From Physcomitrium patens (Eukaryota; Streptophyta; Bryopsida; Funariales; Funariaceae), in NCBI RefSeq assembly GCF_000002425.4, contig NC_037254.1:20003418-20067417 (forward strand): a stretch of 64,000 nucleotides of DNA. Reading direction: 5' to 3'. Position numbers and translations under genes: made by a program. The notes beneath the pieces are model-generated. The model was not told the origin of the DNA. It saw only the letters and a list, made by a program, of their open reading frames with translations, and ran no database searches. Below, piece after piece: positions 51,440 through 61,718 of the stretch. Each line of letters opens with the position of its first letter. Position 1 is the stretch's first letter.

Positions 51440-51850
51440 TAGATATTGGATAAGCTTTGGTCTAAACAACAATTTGGTAAATAAATCAAGTCACATGTAA
51501 TGCATAGAATAATATGGAAAGTAGAATTTCTTGAGTATCAATAATTGTTGAATGAAGTGGTATTCTATAATAATATGTTTTATTTTGGAATAAAATTTTG
51601 TTGTATTGTCGAGTGTAAAAATTAATTAATTATTTTGTTGATCACCATAAGAATGTTTAGAGTTTTGTGCTATAATAAATCATGGAATAAATGCTGTGTC
51701 CATATCAACTCCGAGGTAGTTATAGCCTTAATTATATACTTTGCTTTTTGTATTGGAAATAGCTGTCAAACATTGGCAGGTGGAATTCTAATTGAGAACA
51801 CAATTTGAAAGTAGAAATTAATATTCCAAGGTTGAGCATCGTTCATTAAG
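51440..51850 (-). pseudogene. Copia RNase H remnant
   Basis: Minus-strand translation shows a decayed copia RNase H and C-terminus: FYSKIKHIIIEYHFIQ corresponds to the family pattern F(H/Y)SRTKHIEIxYHFxR, followed by DLFTKLLFRP, matching the copia ending DxFTKPL. Upstream, AISNTKSK corresponds to the TEAEY region. Stops interrupt the frame. It is the 3' part of the copia pol gene, cut off from reverse transcriptase by the gypsy insertion. Confidence 0.75.
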
Positions 51851-52092
51851 GTCTCTAACCTATTCAATATTAGAAAAGCCATGCAGGAACTCAAGGGACC
51901 TCAAAAGATGGTGATATTTAAAATGATATCGAATTGTGCTTCTTATATAACAAAAAACATGTTTATAAGCTCTCACATGAATTAGGCTTGGATCATGTAT
52001 GTACTAGTTTAAAACACTTACTGCAAAAGAAAAGTTAAGCCACATGTAAATTGTGGCTTAATTTAAGGATTCCATCATATTAACATAATGAA

Positions 52093-52097
52093 ACTAT
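52093..52097. repeat. Target-site duplication ACTAT (left)
   Basis: ACTAT precedes the gypsy 5' LTR and is repeated at 57538-57542 after the 3' LTR. Five bases is the usual length for LTR retrotransposons. Confidence 0.9.
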
Positions 52098-52674
52098 TGT
52101 TAGGGACATATGCATGTAAGCCAATAATTACCTGTATAAATAGGTAGAAGTAAGTAAAAGTAAGTAAAAGTAAGTAAAAGTAGGTAAAAGTAAGTTAATT
52201 CTATAATATATTCTATACAAGCTTCTTAGAAGCTTTGTAGACATTGCTTTGACTTTATAAGTGTCTTCAATTGACTTTTTGGATTAGAAACATGGTCAAT
52301 AAGTTTGCCATGTGCCACACATATTGTTAGCTTGAAGACCAAGTTAACTATGTGGCCCATACATAGAAAAACTTGCCTTGTAAATCAAAGCATGTATCCT
52401 ACAAAGTCAACATATATTGGAGGTCCTATAGAACATTGCCACGTAGCCCCTAGTTAGATAGTATATATAAAGACAAGAGTGAAGCCCTCTTCATTTTTGT
52501 CAACTCTTTTCTTGCTTTTAGTCTAGTTTCAAGAGTCTCAAGTTTTCTTATCTTTTGGCAATAAACCATTCTAGTTTCTTTTAATATACATACTTCTTTA
52601 TTCTATTTTTCCACTTTTTCTTTGACATAGATTTCATTAGTTTATACATCATTTTTTAGTTCATGTCCTTGACA
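52098..52674 (+). repeat. Gypsy 5' LTR
   Basis: 577 bp, TGTTAGGGACAT to TCCTTGACA. It carries about five tandem copies of a 10-bp AAGTAAGTAA-type unit at 52147-52195, against three in the other LTR, which explains the length difference. A TATA box (TATATATAA) at 52462-52470 marks the probable promoter. Confidence 0.93.
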
Positions 52675-52694
52675 GATTGACGAGAGTGCACTTA

Positions 52695-52709
52695 CAATAT
52701 CAGAGCTTT
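52695..52709 (+). other. Gypsy primer-binding site, initiator Met tRNA type
   Basis: ATATCAGAGC resembles the plant tRNA-Met complement TGGTATCAGAGC, with two leading G's changed to A. It starts about 20 nt after the LTR, somewhat further than usual. Confidence 0.65.
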
Positions 52710-52881
52710 GTCTTGTCTCGATTAAGAATGGATTATTTCTTTGTTATAATGAGACATAAGCATATTAGAAGTTGCGGATTACCTTCTTCTAAATTAATAT
52801 TATTCTTAGTATTTTCTTTGTCCTCAAGTTATTTTCATCTACTTATCTTGAGTGGTATTAGATATTTTTTTGAGTATTATT

Positions 52882-53815
52882 ATGGCAGAGCTTGTTGAAA
52901 TGAAGAGTGCAATGGCACAAATGCAAGAGTAATTGAGGGAATTGATGCTTGCGATGTATTAACTTAGCTTACTACCATAAGGATCAACAAGAATGGCAGG
53001 AAGTGAGGATATAGAGATGATTAGAGTTGCTTCAATATTTGTACCAAATCATGTCCTTCTACCCACAGTGAAACATCCTTCAAGTATTAGAGAACCAAGA
53101 GTTGCTTTGCTTGAGAAGTTTGATGGTACAAGATCCAAATTTCGAGGATTTATCAATCAAGTATAACTTGTGATTGAACTTCAACCTCAAAGCTATCCAA
53201 CTCTAGAATCATAAGTTAGATTCATTGCTACACTTCTTTCAGGTTCAGCACTATCATGGTTTTCATCTTTTTTTAAACGACGAGAATCAATGTTAGATAA
53301 TTTGGAGGCATTTTTGACAAAATTTTGGTCCATGTATGCAAAACATGATGCAACTTGTGTTGCATCCAACAAGATCCATATTTTGCGACAAGACAATCGA
53401 TCTGTAATATTATATGCTTCACAATTTTGACAACTTGCAACTGATATCAAGTGAGATGACGTTGCACTTATTAGCCAATTTTTCTATGGATTACAATATG
53501 TGGTAAAAAAAATTGATGCTCAACTTACTTGATCCTCAAACATTAAGTCAAGCAATTAACTTTGCTGTGGAATGCAACAATTGACTTTTTGAATTTCAAT
53601 CTGAGGGTTGCACAAATGAGCTCAACATTATTATAATTCTATGGCAATACCAACATCACCTCAACACATACATTCAAAAGTAGAGGATATGTAAATTGAT
53701 GTGATACGTTTTAAACCTCTTATCGACTAAGAAAAGACTCATCGTTGTCAAGAAGTATTGTACTTATATTATAGAGAATCTAAATACACTACTCAATATT
53801 GTTCAAAGAAGTGAT
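52882..53815 (+). pseudogene. Gypsy gag remnant
   Basis: Starts MAELVEMKSAMAQMQE and is then interrupted by stops. The capsid-like retrotransposon gag core is readable: LEKFDGTRSKFRGFINQV, then RFIATLLSGSALSWFSSFFK and FLTKFWSMYAKHD. A zinc knuckle would sit near 53750-53810, but only its last cysteine remains (YCSKK). Several stops replace expected Gln (TAA for CAA after MQE) or Trp (TGA for TGG in DIK-stop-DD) codons, as expected for C-to-T decay. Confidence 0.8.
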
Positions 53816-53934
53816 GAAATCAAAAAATGAAGAACACATCTGTCAAAGAAGACAATGTGTTGAAAAACGAATTTGTCCAATTATAGTAAAGACCATGCAG
53901 TTGGAATCTTATATAATTTCTAATGAAGGTCCTA

Positions 53935-54310
53935 TCCTCTCCTTAGGACCCTCTTCTTGTTTTATAATAGATGTACGTTTAGGACTTAATAATTATAAAG
54001 CCATCACCTTGATAGATTCAAGAGCCTTAGCTTGTTTCTTAGACGTAGAATTTGTTAAAAGTCATAAAATACCATTAGTACAGAAAACCAAACTTGTTCA
54101 TGTAGAAGTCATAAATGGTCGTCCGTTGTTTTCTGGAGATATTACTCATAAAACACTTCTTATAGATGTAGCAATAAATGGTAGTAGTTGCATAATCTTT
54201 AATATAATTAGATCTCCCTTTAACCCAATCATTTTAGGTTTATCATGGTTAAAAAAATATAATCCTTATATAGATTGGATTTCTCGTACTGTTGAGTTCT
54301 CTAAAAGCAT
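53935..54310 (+). pseudogene. Gypsy aspartic protease with changed active site
   Basis: The frame from 53799 to 54518 is open. It shows LIDSRALACFLDVEFVKSH, where the family has the active-site triplet Asp-Ser-Gly; here Gly is Arg (AGA for GGA). The second half has FNPIILGLSWLKKYNPYIDW, the conserved ILG-x-x-WL motif. The change should abolish activity. Confidence 0.8.
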
Positions 54311-54616
54311 AATTAAGAGTGAATTCAATCCAATAGAAAGTCATAAGTCTAGTACAATTAAACCTATATTTGTAGGAGCAAGAGCTTTCTTGCATGCTAC
54401 AAAAGAAGGGCATCTTGTGTCATTTATGTCACACCTGTTTCTAATGATGCGGAGACTTCAAGTGGCATTCTCAGCCAATATCAAGAATTTTAAGATATAT
54501 TTGAGAAGAAAAATGTAGATACTATTTCAGAACATCATCCCTATGACTGCTCAATTGATCTTCAAGAAGGAGCACAACAACCATTTGGACCAATCTATAG
54601 TTTATCACAAAATGAA

Positions 54617-54905
54617 TTGGTTGAATTCAAGGAATATATTGAAGAAAATTTGGCCAAGAATTTCATACACCATTCTAAATTACCAACAAGAGCTCCAATC
54701 TTATTTGTGAAGAAGAAAGATGGATCATTACGGATGTGTGTTGATTATCGAGAACTCAATAAGATCACCATCAAGAATAGGTATCCTCTACCTTTGATAT
54801 CTGGACTTCTCGATCAACTAAATCAATGTAAGATCTACACAAAAATAGATCTACGAGGACCATACAATCTAGTACATATTAAAAAAGAAGATGCATCTTT
54901 TCATC
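54617..54905 (+). pseudogene. Gypsy reverse transcriptase, 5' part only
   Basis: The N-terminal RT blocks are readable: APILFVKKKDGSLRMCVDYR, ELNKITIKNRYPLP and IYTKIDLRGPYNL. After about 54895 the sequence jumps to ILLKPEHF, normally found at the end of RNase H. The catalytic YxDD block, thumb and RNase H are therefore missing through an internal deletion of well over 1 kb. Confidence 0.85.
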
Positions 54906-55129
54906 AACAAAGAACAATTCTCTTGAAGCCAGAGCATTTTCATCTTTGAGTAATGAAATCAACATTGATTATTGATTCAATCCTTGTGAAATAAATCCAA
55001 TCAAGTATGTCTTTTGATCCTTTGTTCTTAATATCAAAAATCCTTCTTTTAAGCCTCAAGCTACTTCTATGTTTGAGTTCAAAAATAAGCTACTCTATTT
55101 CAAAGAATAATTATATGTTCCAAAAGAAG

Positions 55130-56020
55130 AAGTACGACTACGTATTCTTCAAGCACGTCATGACTTTCCAGCAGCAGGATATTTTGGATACAATAAGACT
55201 TTGGAGCTTATATCCAAAGATTTCTCATGGCTACAAATGTGGAAAGATGTAAAAGAATTTGTTTAGTCATGTGACATTTGTTCAAGATCAAAAACTCCTC
55301 ATCATCGACCTTACGGACTTCTTTAACCATTACATATTCCAAAACAACTATGGTCTTCTGTTTCTATGGATTTCATCACGAATCTTCTAATCTCAAGTTC
55401 TTATCACACTATATTCATGATAGTAGATTTTTATACCAAGATGGCATATTTTATACCATGTAGAAAATCTATCACACGTAAAGAAACAGCTAAGCTCTTT
55501 CTTAACAATATCTATCGCTATTATGGATTATCTAAGGATATTATATTAGATAGGAGAACTAAGTTTATATCAAGATTTTGACGGACTCTTTTTAAGATTC
55601 TAAAAGTGGACACTAAATTATTTTTGGCATTCTATCTTTAAACTGATGGACAAATGGAGTGTATTAATCAAGTTTTGAAATAGTTTTTAAGATGTACCAT
55701 CAACTACCAACAAGATGATTGAACAACTCTTTTGCCATTAGCAGAGTTTGTTTATAATAACACAATATATTCTTTTATAAAATAAACACCTTTTTTTTGC
55801 CAATTATGGTTATCATCTATAACTTAATACTTTTGACTTTTCAAAAGCTGATAATCTTATGGCAAAAGATTTGGCAAATCATTTGTTAGAGCTACATGCA
55901 ACAATAAAGGCACAATTAAAAGAAAATCAAAAACAACAAAAGATCAATGTCGATGTCTATCAAAAGGAACAACCACCATTCTACATAGGTGACAAGATAT
56001 GATTACTTTATCGCAATATC
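55130..56020 (+). pseudogene. Gypsy integrase remnant
   Basis: The zinc-binding part reads ARHDFPAAGYFGYNKT then SCDICSRSKTPHH; the second His of the HHCC finger is now Tyr. The catalytic core shows SVSMDFITNL, FYTKMAYFIPC, ILDRRTKFIS and TDGQMECINQ, so the DDE residues are recognisable. About six stops interrupt it, mainly TAA or TAG where Gln is expected. Confidence 0.85.
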
Positions 56021-56221
56021 AAGACTACTCGTCTTTGTGACAAGTTGGACTATCGAAGGCTTAGACCATTTTCTATTTCTCTACAAATCAATCTAGTTGC
56101 ATATCGTTTCTACTTGTTGGAGACAATGAAAATCCATCTAGTATTCTACATGTCTTTTCTTGAACCATACAAGATAGTAGACATACCAAGAAGAAGATAA
56201 GCTCCACCTCCTCCTATAGAA

Positions 56222-56388
56222 GTGGACAATAATGAAGAGTTCAAAGTAAAAGAAGTCTTAGATTCAAGGCGACGCCAAAATAAATTAGAATATCTTGTCT
56301 ATTGGCACGGATATGATATTAGTGCATGTGCATGGGAGCCAATAAAGAATCTTGTAAATACAATAAAGGCAATGGAGGCTTTTCATTG
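56222..56388 (+). pseudogene. Chromodomain at the integrase C-terminus
   Basis: EVLDSRRRQNKLEYLVYWHG, then YDISACAWEPIKNL and AMEAFH match the chromodomain pattern EVExILDxRxxRxxxxYLVxWKGY...TWEPxxNL. It is expected to steer integration into heterochromatin. Stops follow directly after FH. Confidence 0.88.
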
Positions 56389-56507
56389 AGAACATCAAAC
56401 AAAAGCTAGATAAAAACCTTCTTTATAAAAGAAACAAGATCTAGGCAAGATAACATTCTACTTTCAATCTTTGTTTGTTGCTTCTTTGTAGTTGTGACAC
56501 TGAGGAG

Positions 56508-56873
56508 ATGGAAAATCAACAACTAGTGGATTTGGCTGAAGAACCTTCATTTGTTGACCTACCAAATAAGATATTGCGATTGTCACAACCTTCAAGACGA
56601 CGTAATCGAGATGAAGATCTTCAAAAATGACATATTTTTCCTTAAATAGATGGTGAGTTACAACGCATTTGATATCACGACCTTGGAAGAGACTTCCAAT
56701 GTTTGGTAATTTTATTAGAGGTAGGAACAACTCCTGATGGTATTCCAAATATTTTATTTGAAGAAAGTTATGAAGGCCCCAACAATGATCAGATAATAGG
56801 GTGGTCTTTCTGCATTGGTATGGGAGACTATCAATGGTTGAGAGGCCCTATCAACCATCTTCGAAGAAAATAA
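56508..56873 (+). pseudogene. Additional open frame between chromodomain and polypurine tract
   Basis: A frame of 121 codons starts at ATG and ends at TAA, broken only at 56628 (TGA), 56643 (TAA) and 56670 (TGA), all changes that C-to-T decay would produce. It lies in a different phase from the chromodomain. A pyrimidine-rich TTGCTTCTTTGTAG just upstream resembles a splice acceptor. The N-terminus is acidic (MENQQLVDLAEEPSFVDLP), an Arg cluster follows (PSRRRNRDED), and the C-terminus is GWSFCIGMGDYQWLRGPINH. I do not recognise it as gag, pol, RNase H or an envelope. The interrupted but otherwise coherent frame suggests a once-translated product or an intron-separated pol C-terminus. Confidence 0.55.
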
Positions 56874-56957
56874 AGATCTCAATATGTGGCAAATATAATT
56901 TATTGCATTATAAATTTCTTCAACATATTATGACCGCTCCTCATGGAACTCGTCTCT

Positions 56958-56976
56958 AGAAAGGAGAGAAGGGAGG
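56958..56976 (+). other. Gypsy polypurine tract
   Basis: Nineteen purines ending GAAGGGAGG lie three bases before the 3' LTR, in the position that primes plus-strand DNA synthesis. Confidence 0.85.
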
Positions 56977-56979
56977 TAA

Positions 56980-57537
56980 TGTCAAAGACATATGCATGTA
57001 AGTCAGTAATTACCTGTGTAAATAGATAGAAGTAAGTAAAAGTAGATAAAAGTAAGTTAATTCTATAATATTTAATATGGAAGCTTCCTAAAAGCTTCAT
57101 AGATGCTGCTTTGACTTTATAGGTGTCTTTAATTGACTTTTTGGATTAGAAAAATTGTCAACAAGTTGGCCATGTGCCACACATGTTGTTATCTTGAAGA
57201 CCAAGCTAATTATGTGGCCTACATGTAGAAAAACTTGCCTTGTAAGTCAAAGCATGTGTCCTACAAAGTCAATACATATTGGAGGTCCTATAGAACATTA
57301 CCATGTAGTCTCTAATTAGATAGTATATATAGAGACAAGAGTGAAGCCTTCTTCACTCTTGTCAACTCCTTTCTTGCTTCTAGTCTAGTTTCAAGAGTCT
57401 CAAGATTTCTTATCTTTTGGCAATAAGTCATTCCATTTTTTTTTAATATACGTACTTCCTTATTTCTATTTTGTCATTCTTTCTTTGACACAGATTTCAT
57501 TTATTTATACATCATCTTTTAGTTCATGTCCTTGACA
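56980..57537 (+). repeat. Gypsy 3' LTR
   Basis: 558 bp, TGTCAAAGACAT to TCCTTGACA. It aligns with 52098-52674 throughout; differences are mostly transitions plus a loss of two 10-bp repeat units. Confidence 0.93.
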
Positions 57538-57542
57538 ACTAT
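57538..57542. repeat. Target-site duplication ACTAT (right)
   Basis: Matches 52093-52097. Confidence 0.9.
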
Positions 57543-57691
57543 GCATACTAATGACACTCATTTGGGGTAGTTGGATAATTCATAGAAGACAACTTGATGC
57601 CTAATGCAATGAGAGTTGTCATAGGGCATGAATCTGAAAATCCAAATTCCATCAACTTTTGAATAATGTATAATTTTTGAGATACTCGGAG

Positions 57692-58172
57692 CTAATCTTG
57701 AATAAGGTCTTGAATTATTTTAAGAGTTAGGATATGATGAATCTCTCCCAATTCAAAGAATAAGAAGCATGAGTGAAGTTGAGTTTTTATCTTATGAAGT
57801 AATAATAGATTGTTGCTCGTAATAAGGATATCATCCATATTTAAGATGAGAATGACAAACTTTGAACCATGATAAAGATAATATACATTGCCATCAACTG
57901 TCAAATTTACAAATCTAAGAATGGCAATAAATGTGTTAATCACCTTGAATCATTCTTTAAGTGATTGTTTTAATTCATAAATGATTTTGTGAAGTTGACA
58001 CACCATACCAAGTTATAGAAAAATGACTCCTTTTGGGATCAAGTTGAATTACCAAAGTAAGGATGAGTTGAATTGATTGTTTGCAAATAACTACTAAGAA
58101 GGTTTTAGTGTAGTCTAAGCTTGAAATTTGGTATAATTCATATGCTTCAAGACGTACTTTGAAGTGATTCAC
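57692..58172 (-). pseudogene. Copia reverse transcriptase remnant
   Basis: At 58172-57975 the frame reads FKVRLEAYELYQISSLDYTK, like KARLVAKGYxQxxGxDYxETF of copia RT. At 57943-57692 it reads YYLYHGSKFVILILNMDD then ILITSN, where the catalytic block is normally YVDDxL(L/I)T, so Tyr is lost but both Asp remain. The gypsy element interrupts pol about 150 bp further on. Confidence 0.83.
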
Positions 58173-59832
58173 TGCCTTAAAACTTTTGAGCTTGATTTTG
58201 AATATCCATTTATAAGTGATAGACTTGAGATGAGTAGGAAGCTTGATAAAAGTCTACATAGCATTGAATGTATGAGAATTAAGTTCTTATGTAATAGCTA
58301 GCTTCTATTGAAATTCCTTTGAGAAGTTGATAGCTTGAATATAGTTGATTGGTTCTAATGGCATTATAAAAATATTAGGAGAGTTCAATGGAGGTGGATA
58401 GATTTACTCAATTTGGAACAAGATTTTAATAAATTCAACACATAATGCTTAGCAAGATCTTTTAGTGGTAATATATTCTTATTTTGGCTAGATGACATAC
58501 GAATAAGAATCAAGGCAATTAATGCGAGAGTTGGAAGCAGAGCATTAGAATTAGAATCATAAGTAGCTATGATTGGTCAAGAAGACTGAGTATACTTATC
58601 GAGATGCAACATTAGCTCAAGTCTTGATTGAAGGTCCTATATACATTAGATGGAATTTATACCCTCTTAAGGAGATGGCTAAGACAAAGACATAGTAGCC
58701 ACATGATTAATATTGTGTAGAAATGGTGATTGGAGTAGACCAAAATTACTAGGCATAAAGTGCAATAGGATGTGTTGATTTGGAGAACCTATAGCAAGAT
58801 GAAATATAAGATGTTTAGATGAAACATCAATAGGTAGGACTTCAAGACATCCAAAGAAAATGTCAAGGTGATAATTAGATTCAGTCAGTAGGAAATCAAG
58901 TAAATTACATATCAAGAGAGTAAGATCAAAAGTATTAACTAAAGGCTTTAGAATTGAGGAACTTATGGGTTGATAAAAATAAGGATCTTCTTGGATTTTG
59001 GAGTTAGTGAGATTCATGGGATGGAAAGCAAGAAGAAGATGAGAAGTAGGCTCTTCTTAAAATACAATATTTAATAAAATAATAATTTTACCATTTTTGA
59101 TTTGTTGAATCTTATATACTTTATTGAAAGAGTTGTAACCAAGTAACATACACTCTTGAGTTTTATTGTTAACATATAATATATTAACAATAAGCTTAGC
59201 ATATAATATTTAATATATATTTTATAAATATCCTAGATTCTTATTATTTATAAAACAATGGCTATCAAAGACATAAAAGTGAGTAATATCTGATTTTCTT
59301 TTATACTATAGTTCAAAAGAAATAGTGTCATGCAAAATTACTTTTATATGACAACAATTGTAAAGATATGTAATGCATATGATAGCTTCTCCCTAGTATG
59401 GTTTTGATAATATGGCGTCATAAAACATATAATAAGTAGCATTAAGAAGAGTGTAATTTTTTCTTTTAGCAATGTCATTCTGACAGGGAATATAAATTGT
59501 GGTGAATTAGCATTGAATACAATGAATTTCTAAGTATTGATCAAAATTATAAGAGAAGTATTTTCCTTCTTGATTAGAGTAACAGATTTAGAATTTGTAA
59601 CCTATTTGAGTTTTAGCCTATATATGAAATTTTTGAATACATAGAAGCTTTCACTCTTGCGACGAAGAGGCCAAAGCACAAAATAATGGAAGTAATTATC
59701 AATAAAGATAATATAGTTTTCAAACCTAGAGAACCTTGATATTGTAATGTAGCTACTTAAATCAGAATGAACCACTTAAAGAGATTGTTTAGTTTAATTT
59801 GTAGTAGCTTTAAGAAATTTTTTCACAATTTA

Positions 59833-59969
59833 CTTCCTATGAAGACATGTTGGATATAATTATTGGAGGATCCATTTAATTTATAATCTAATAATAATAT
59901 TATTAGTGACTAATTATTTCAAGTATTTTATATTGATATGATCTAACCTACAATGTCATAGGTTGGAAG
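59833..59969 (-). pseudogene. Copia GAG-pre-integrase (zinc-binding) remnant
   Basis: The minus strand reads HCRLDHINIKYLK and ends in PTCLHRK, matching the copia pattern WHxRLGHxNxxxLxxL...C..C..GK. The expected Trp before HCRL is TGA, and three expected Gln codons are TAA, giving four decay-type stops in about 45 codons. Confidence 0.72.
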
Positions 59970-60505
59970 AGATGTGTGCTAGACCAAGAGCTTTATTAAA
60001 CTAATTTGTGCCGTTTTGTGGCTCCATTTAACAAAGCCAAGTGTTGATGGTTGTCGATGATTCAAAATACTTTTTAGTATAAAAACTCCAAATGCCCATA
60101 TATAAGAAGAAGATAATGTTTTAGTTGGATGCCTTTTACATCAAAATTTGATAACAATCCTATGGAATGTGGCCATAGTTTAAGAATAAGGGTACTAGAT
60201 TCAAATTGTGTATAGTAAGGTAGGTGAATTTTGTCAATCTGATTGATAATAAGATTAATTTAAATATTATTAATTTATAATATTGTATCTATAAAGAGAT
60301 TTAAATTATTTTGAAGCAAAAATGAGATGATTGTAAAAGGATCTTATACAAGAAATTGATACATATATATATATATTATTAATATGCCACTTTCTTGTAT
60401 ATCATAGTCACTAATGCAAAACAAATTTTTATACAAACTTGGAATGTAGACTATATTAGTGACCCAAATAGTTTGTTGATTGACCATAGAAATTTCAATA
60501 TTATC

Positions 60506-60706
60506 TTATCTATAAATAAGAATAATAATATCATCTCCAAGATGAACTTTATTTTTTTCCGGTGATAATTGTTCAAAATTAATAAATTGGTTTTTTTTGT
60601 AAGCTAAGTGATATGTTGCTCTAGTATCAATGAATAATTTTATATCTTTTATTGTTCTTGATTGTGGAGATTTTTTTTGAAAAATATGCTTGTGTAAAAT
60701 AAACAT
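60506..60706 (-). pseudogene. Copia protease remnant
   Basis: The frame contains LFIDTRATYHLAYKKNQFIN, like the copia protease (W)xxDTGATxHM; the catalytic Asp is kept but the following Gly is Arg (AGA for GGA). VHLGDD follows, also typical. Confidence 0.78.
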
Positions 60707-60823
60707 GAGTATAAAATGATAGAAGAATTTCCTTTATAATTTTTGACTTCCATTTTGATTTCTATTATTATAAATTGTGGTTGCCATATTTGCAAAAGGT
60801 TTAAATTTATTGTTTTTTATAAA

Positions 60824-60865
60824 ACACTTTGATCCCCAATGTCCCATCTTTTTGTAATGAGGACA
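60824..60865 (-). pseudogene. Copia gag zinc knuckle
   Basis: CPHYKKMGHWGSKC matches the CX2CX4HX4C zinc knuckle except that the second Cys is Tyr (TAT for TGT). It locates the end of gag between the LTR and the protease. Confidence 0.72.
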
Positions 60866-61701
60866 TAAAGTTGTTGGTTTTGGCTTATTCTTTGAATTTT
60901 TATAATCTTTTTGTACTTGTTTTGTAATAGAATGTATTTACCACTTGCCTTTAAATTCAATAAAGAGTGCTTGTGATTTGGAAGAAGAGATATTCATTGT
61001 GGTTTCTCATTGAAATAAAATAGAAATCAATTTTGGTAGGATTTTCATTTGAATAGTATAAAGAATTTGGATAATTGTGCTATATTAAAATAGCATTGAC
61101 CTCATTAGTATGAAGATTTCCATTTGATTTAGAATTATTATTCCAATGGAATGACATTGTTGTAATAATATTTTAAAATTATGTAAGTAATGTGTTACTA
61201 ATTCTTCCACTTTCATTTTTTGTAGATAAGCTTAAGTGACAATGTCACTTGTAGAATATGTATTTTCAAGTACAAGCTAAGATTCATTGGCTATTTTGCA
61301 AGCTCCTACGTGGAAGTATATGGAATTATCTACACAATCCCATATGGCTATTAGTGCTTCATAATCTCTCTTTTTCTATGTGGTGATTGTAGCTTAATTT
61401 GTTGGTGGTATTAATGTTGCTGCATAGTTTTTTGGAATAGGTACTAGTTTGTTTTCTTTGCCAAATACTAACTCCCATAGTTCTTCCATTTCAAACTTCA
61501 TTTGGATTTTTTGTTTCCAAACTGTACATCAAGAGTCATCAAATTTTGGCCATTCTTTGGTTGACAGGCTAGTTGTAGCCACATTGAAGAGAAGGTAAGT
61601 TTATTGGTGCTCCAATTTCTGTAAAAAATGTCTTTGATATAGCTTCCTTTCCTTGTGATTGTTTATTGATTTTTTGTAACTTCTATATCAAAATTAATAG
61701 A

Positions 61702-61718
61702 GTTACGCTCTGATACCA
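61702..61718 (-). other. Copia primer-binding site
   Basis: The minus strand reads TGGTATCAGAGCGTAAC, the standard plant initiator tRNA-Met primer site, directly next to the LTR. It fixes the element's orientation and the inner end of the 5' LTR. Confidence 0.92.

Larger units (their letters stand above)
52098..57537 (+). mobile_element. Ty3/gypsy chromovirus, 5440 bp, nested in the copia element
   Basis: It is bounded by LTRs of 577 and 558 bp that start TGT and end GACA, and by the target duplication ACTAT. Inside are a primer-binding site, gag, protease, a partial reverse transcriptase, integrase and a chromodomain, then a further reading frame and a polypurine tract. Protease-RT-integrase order with a C-terminal chromodomain defines a chromovirus. 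The RT catalytic core and RNase H are deleted and all frames carry stops, so this copy cannot move by itself. LTR divergence is considerable and mostly transitional, so the insertion is old but younger than the host copia. Confidence 0.93.
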
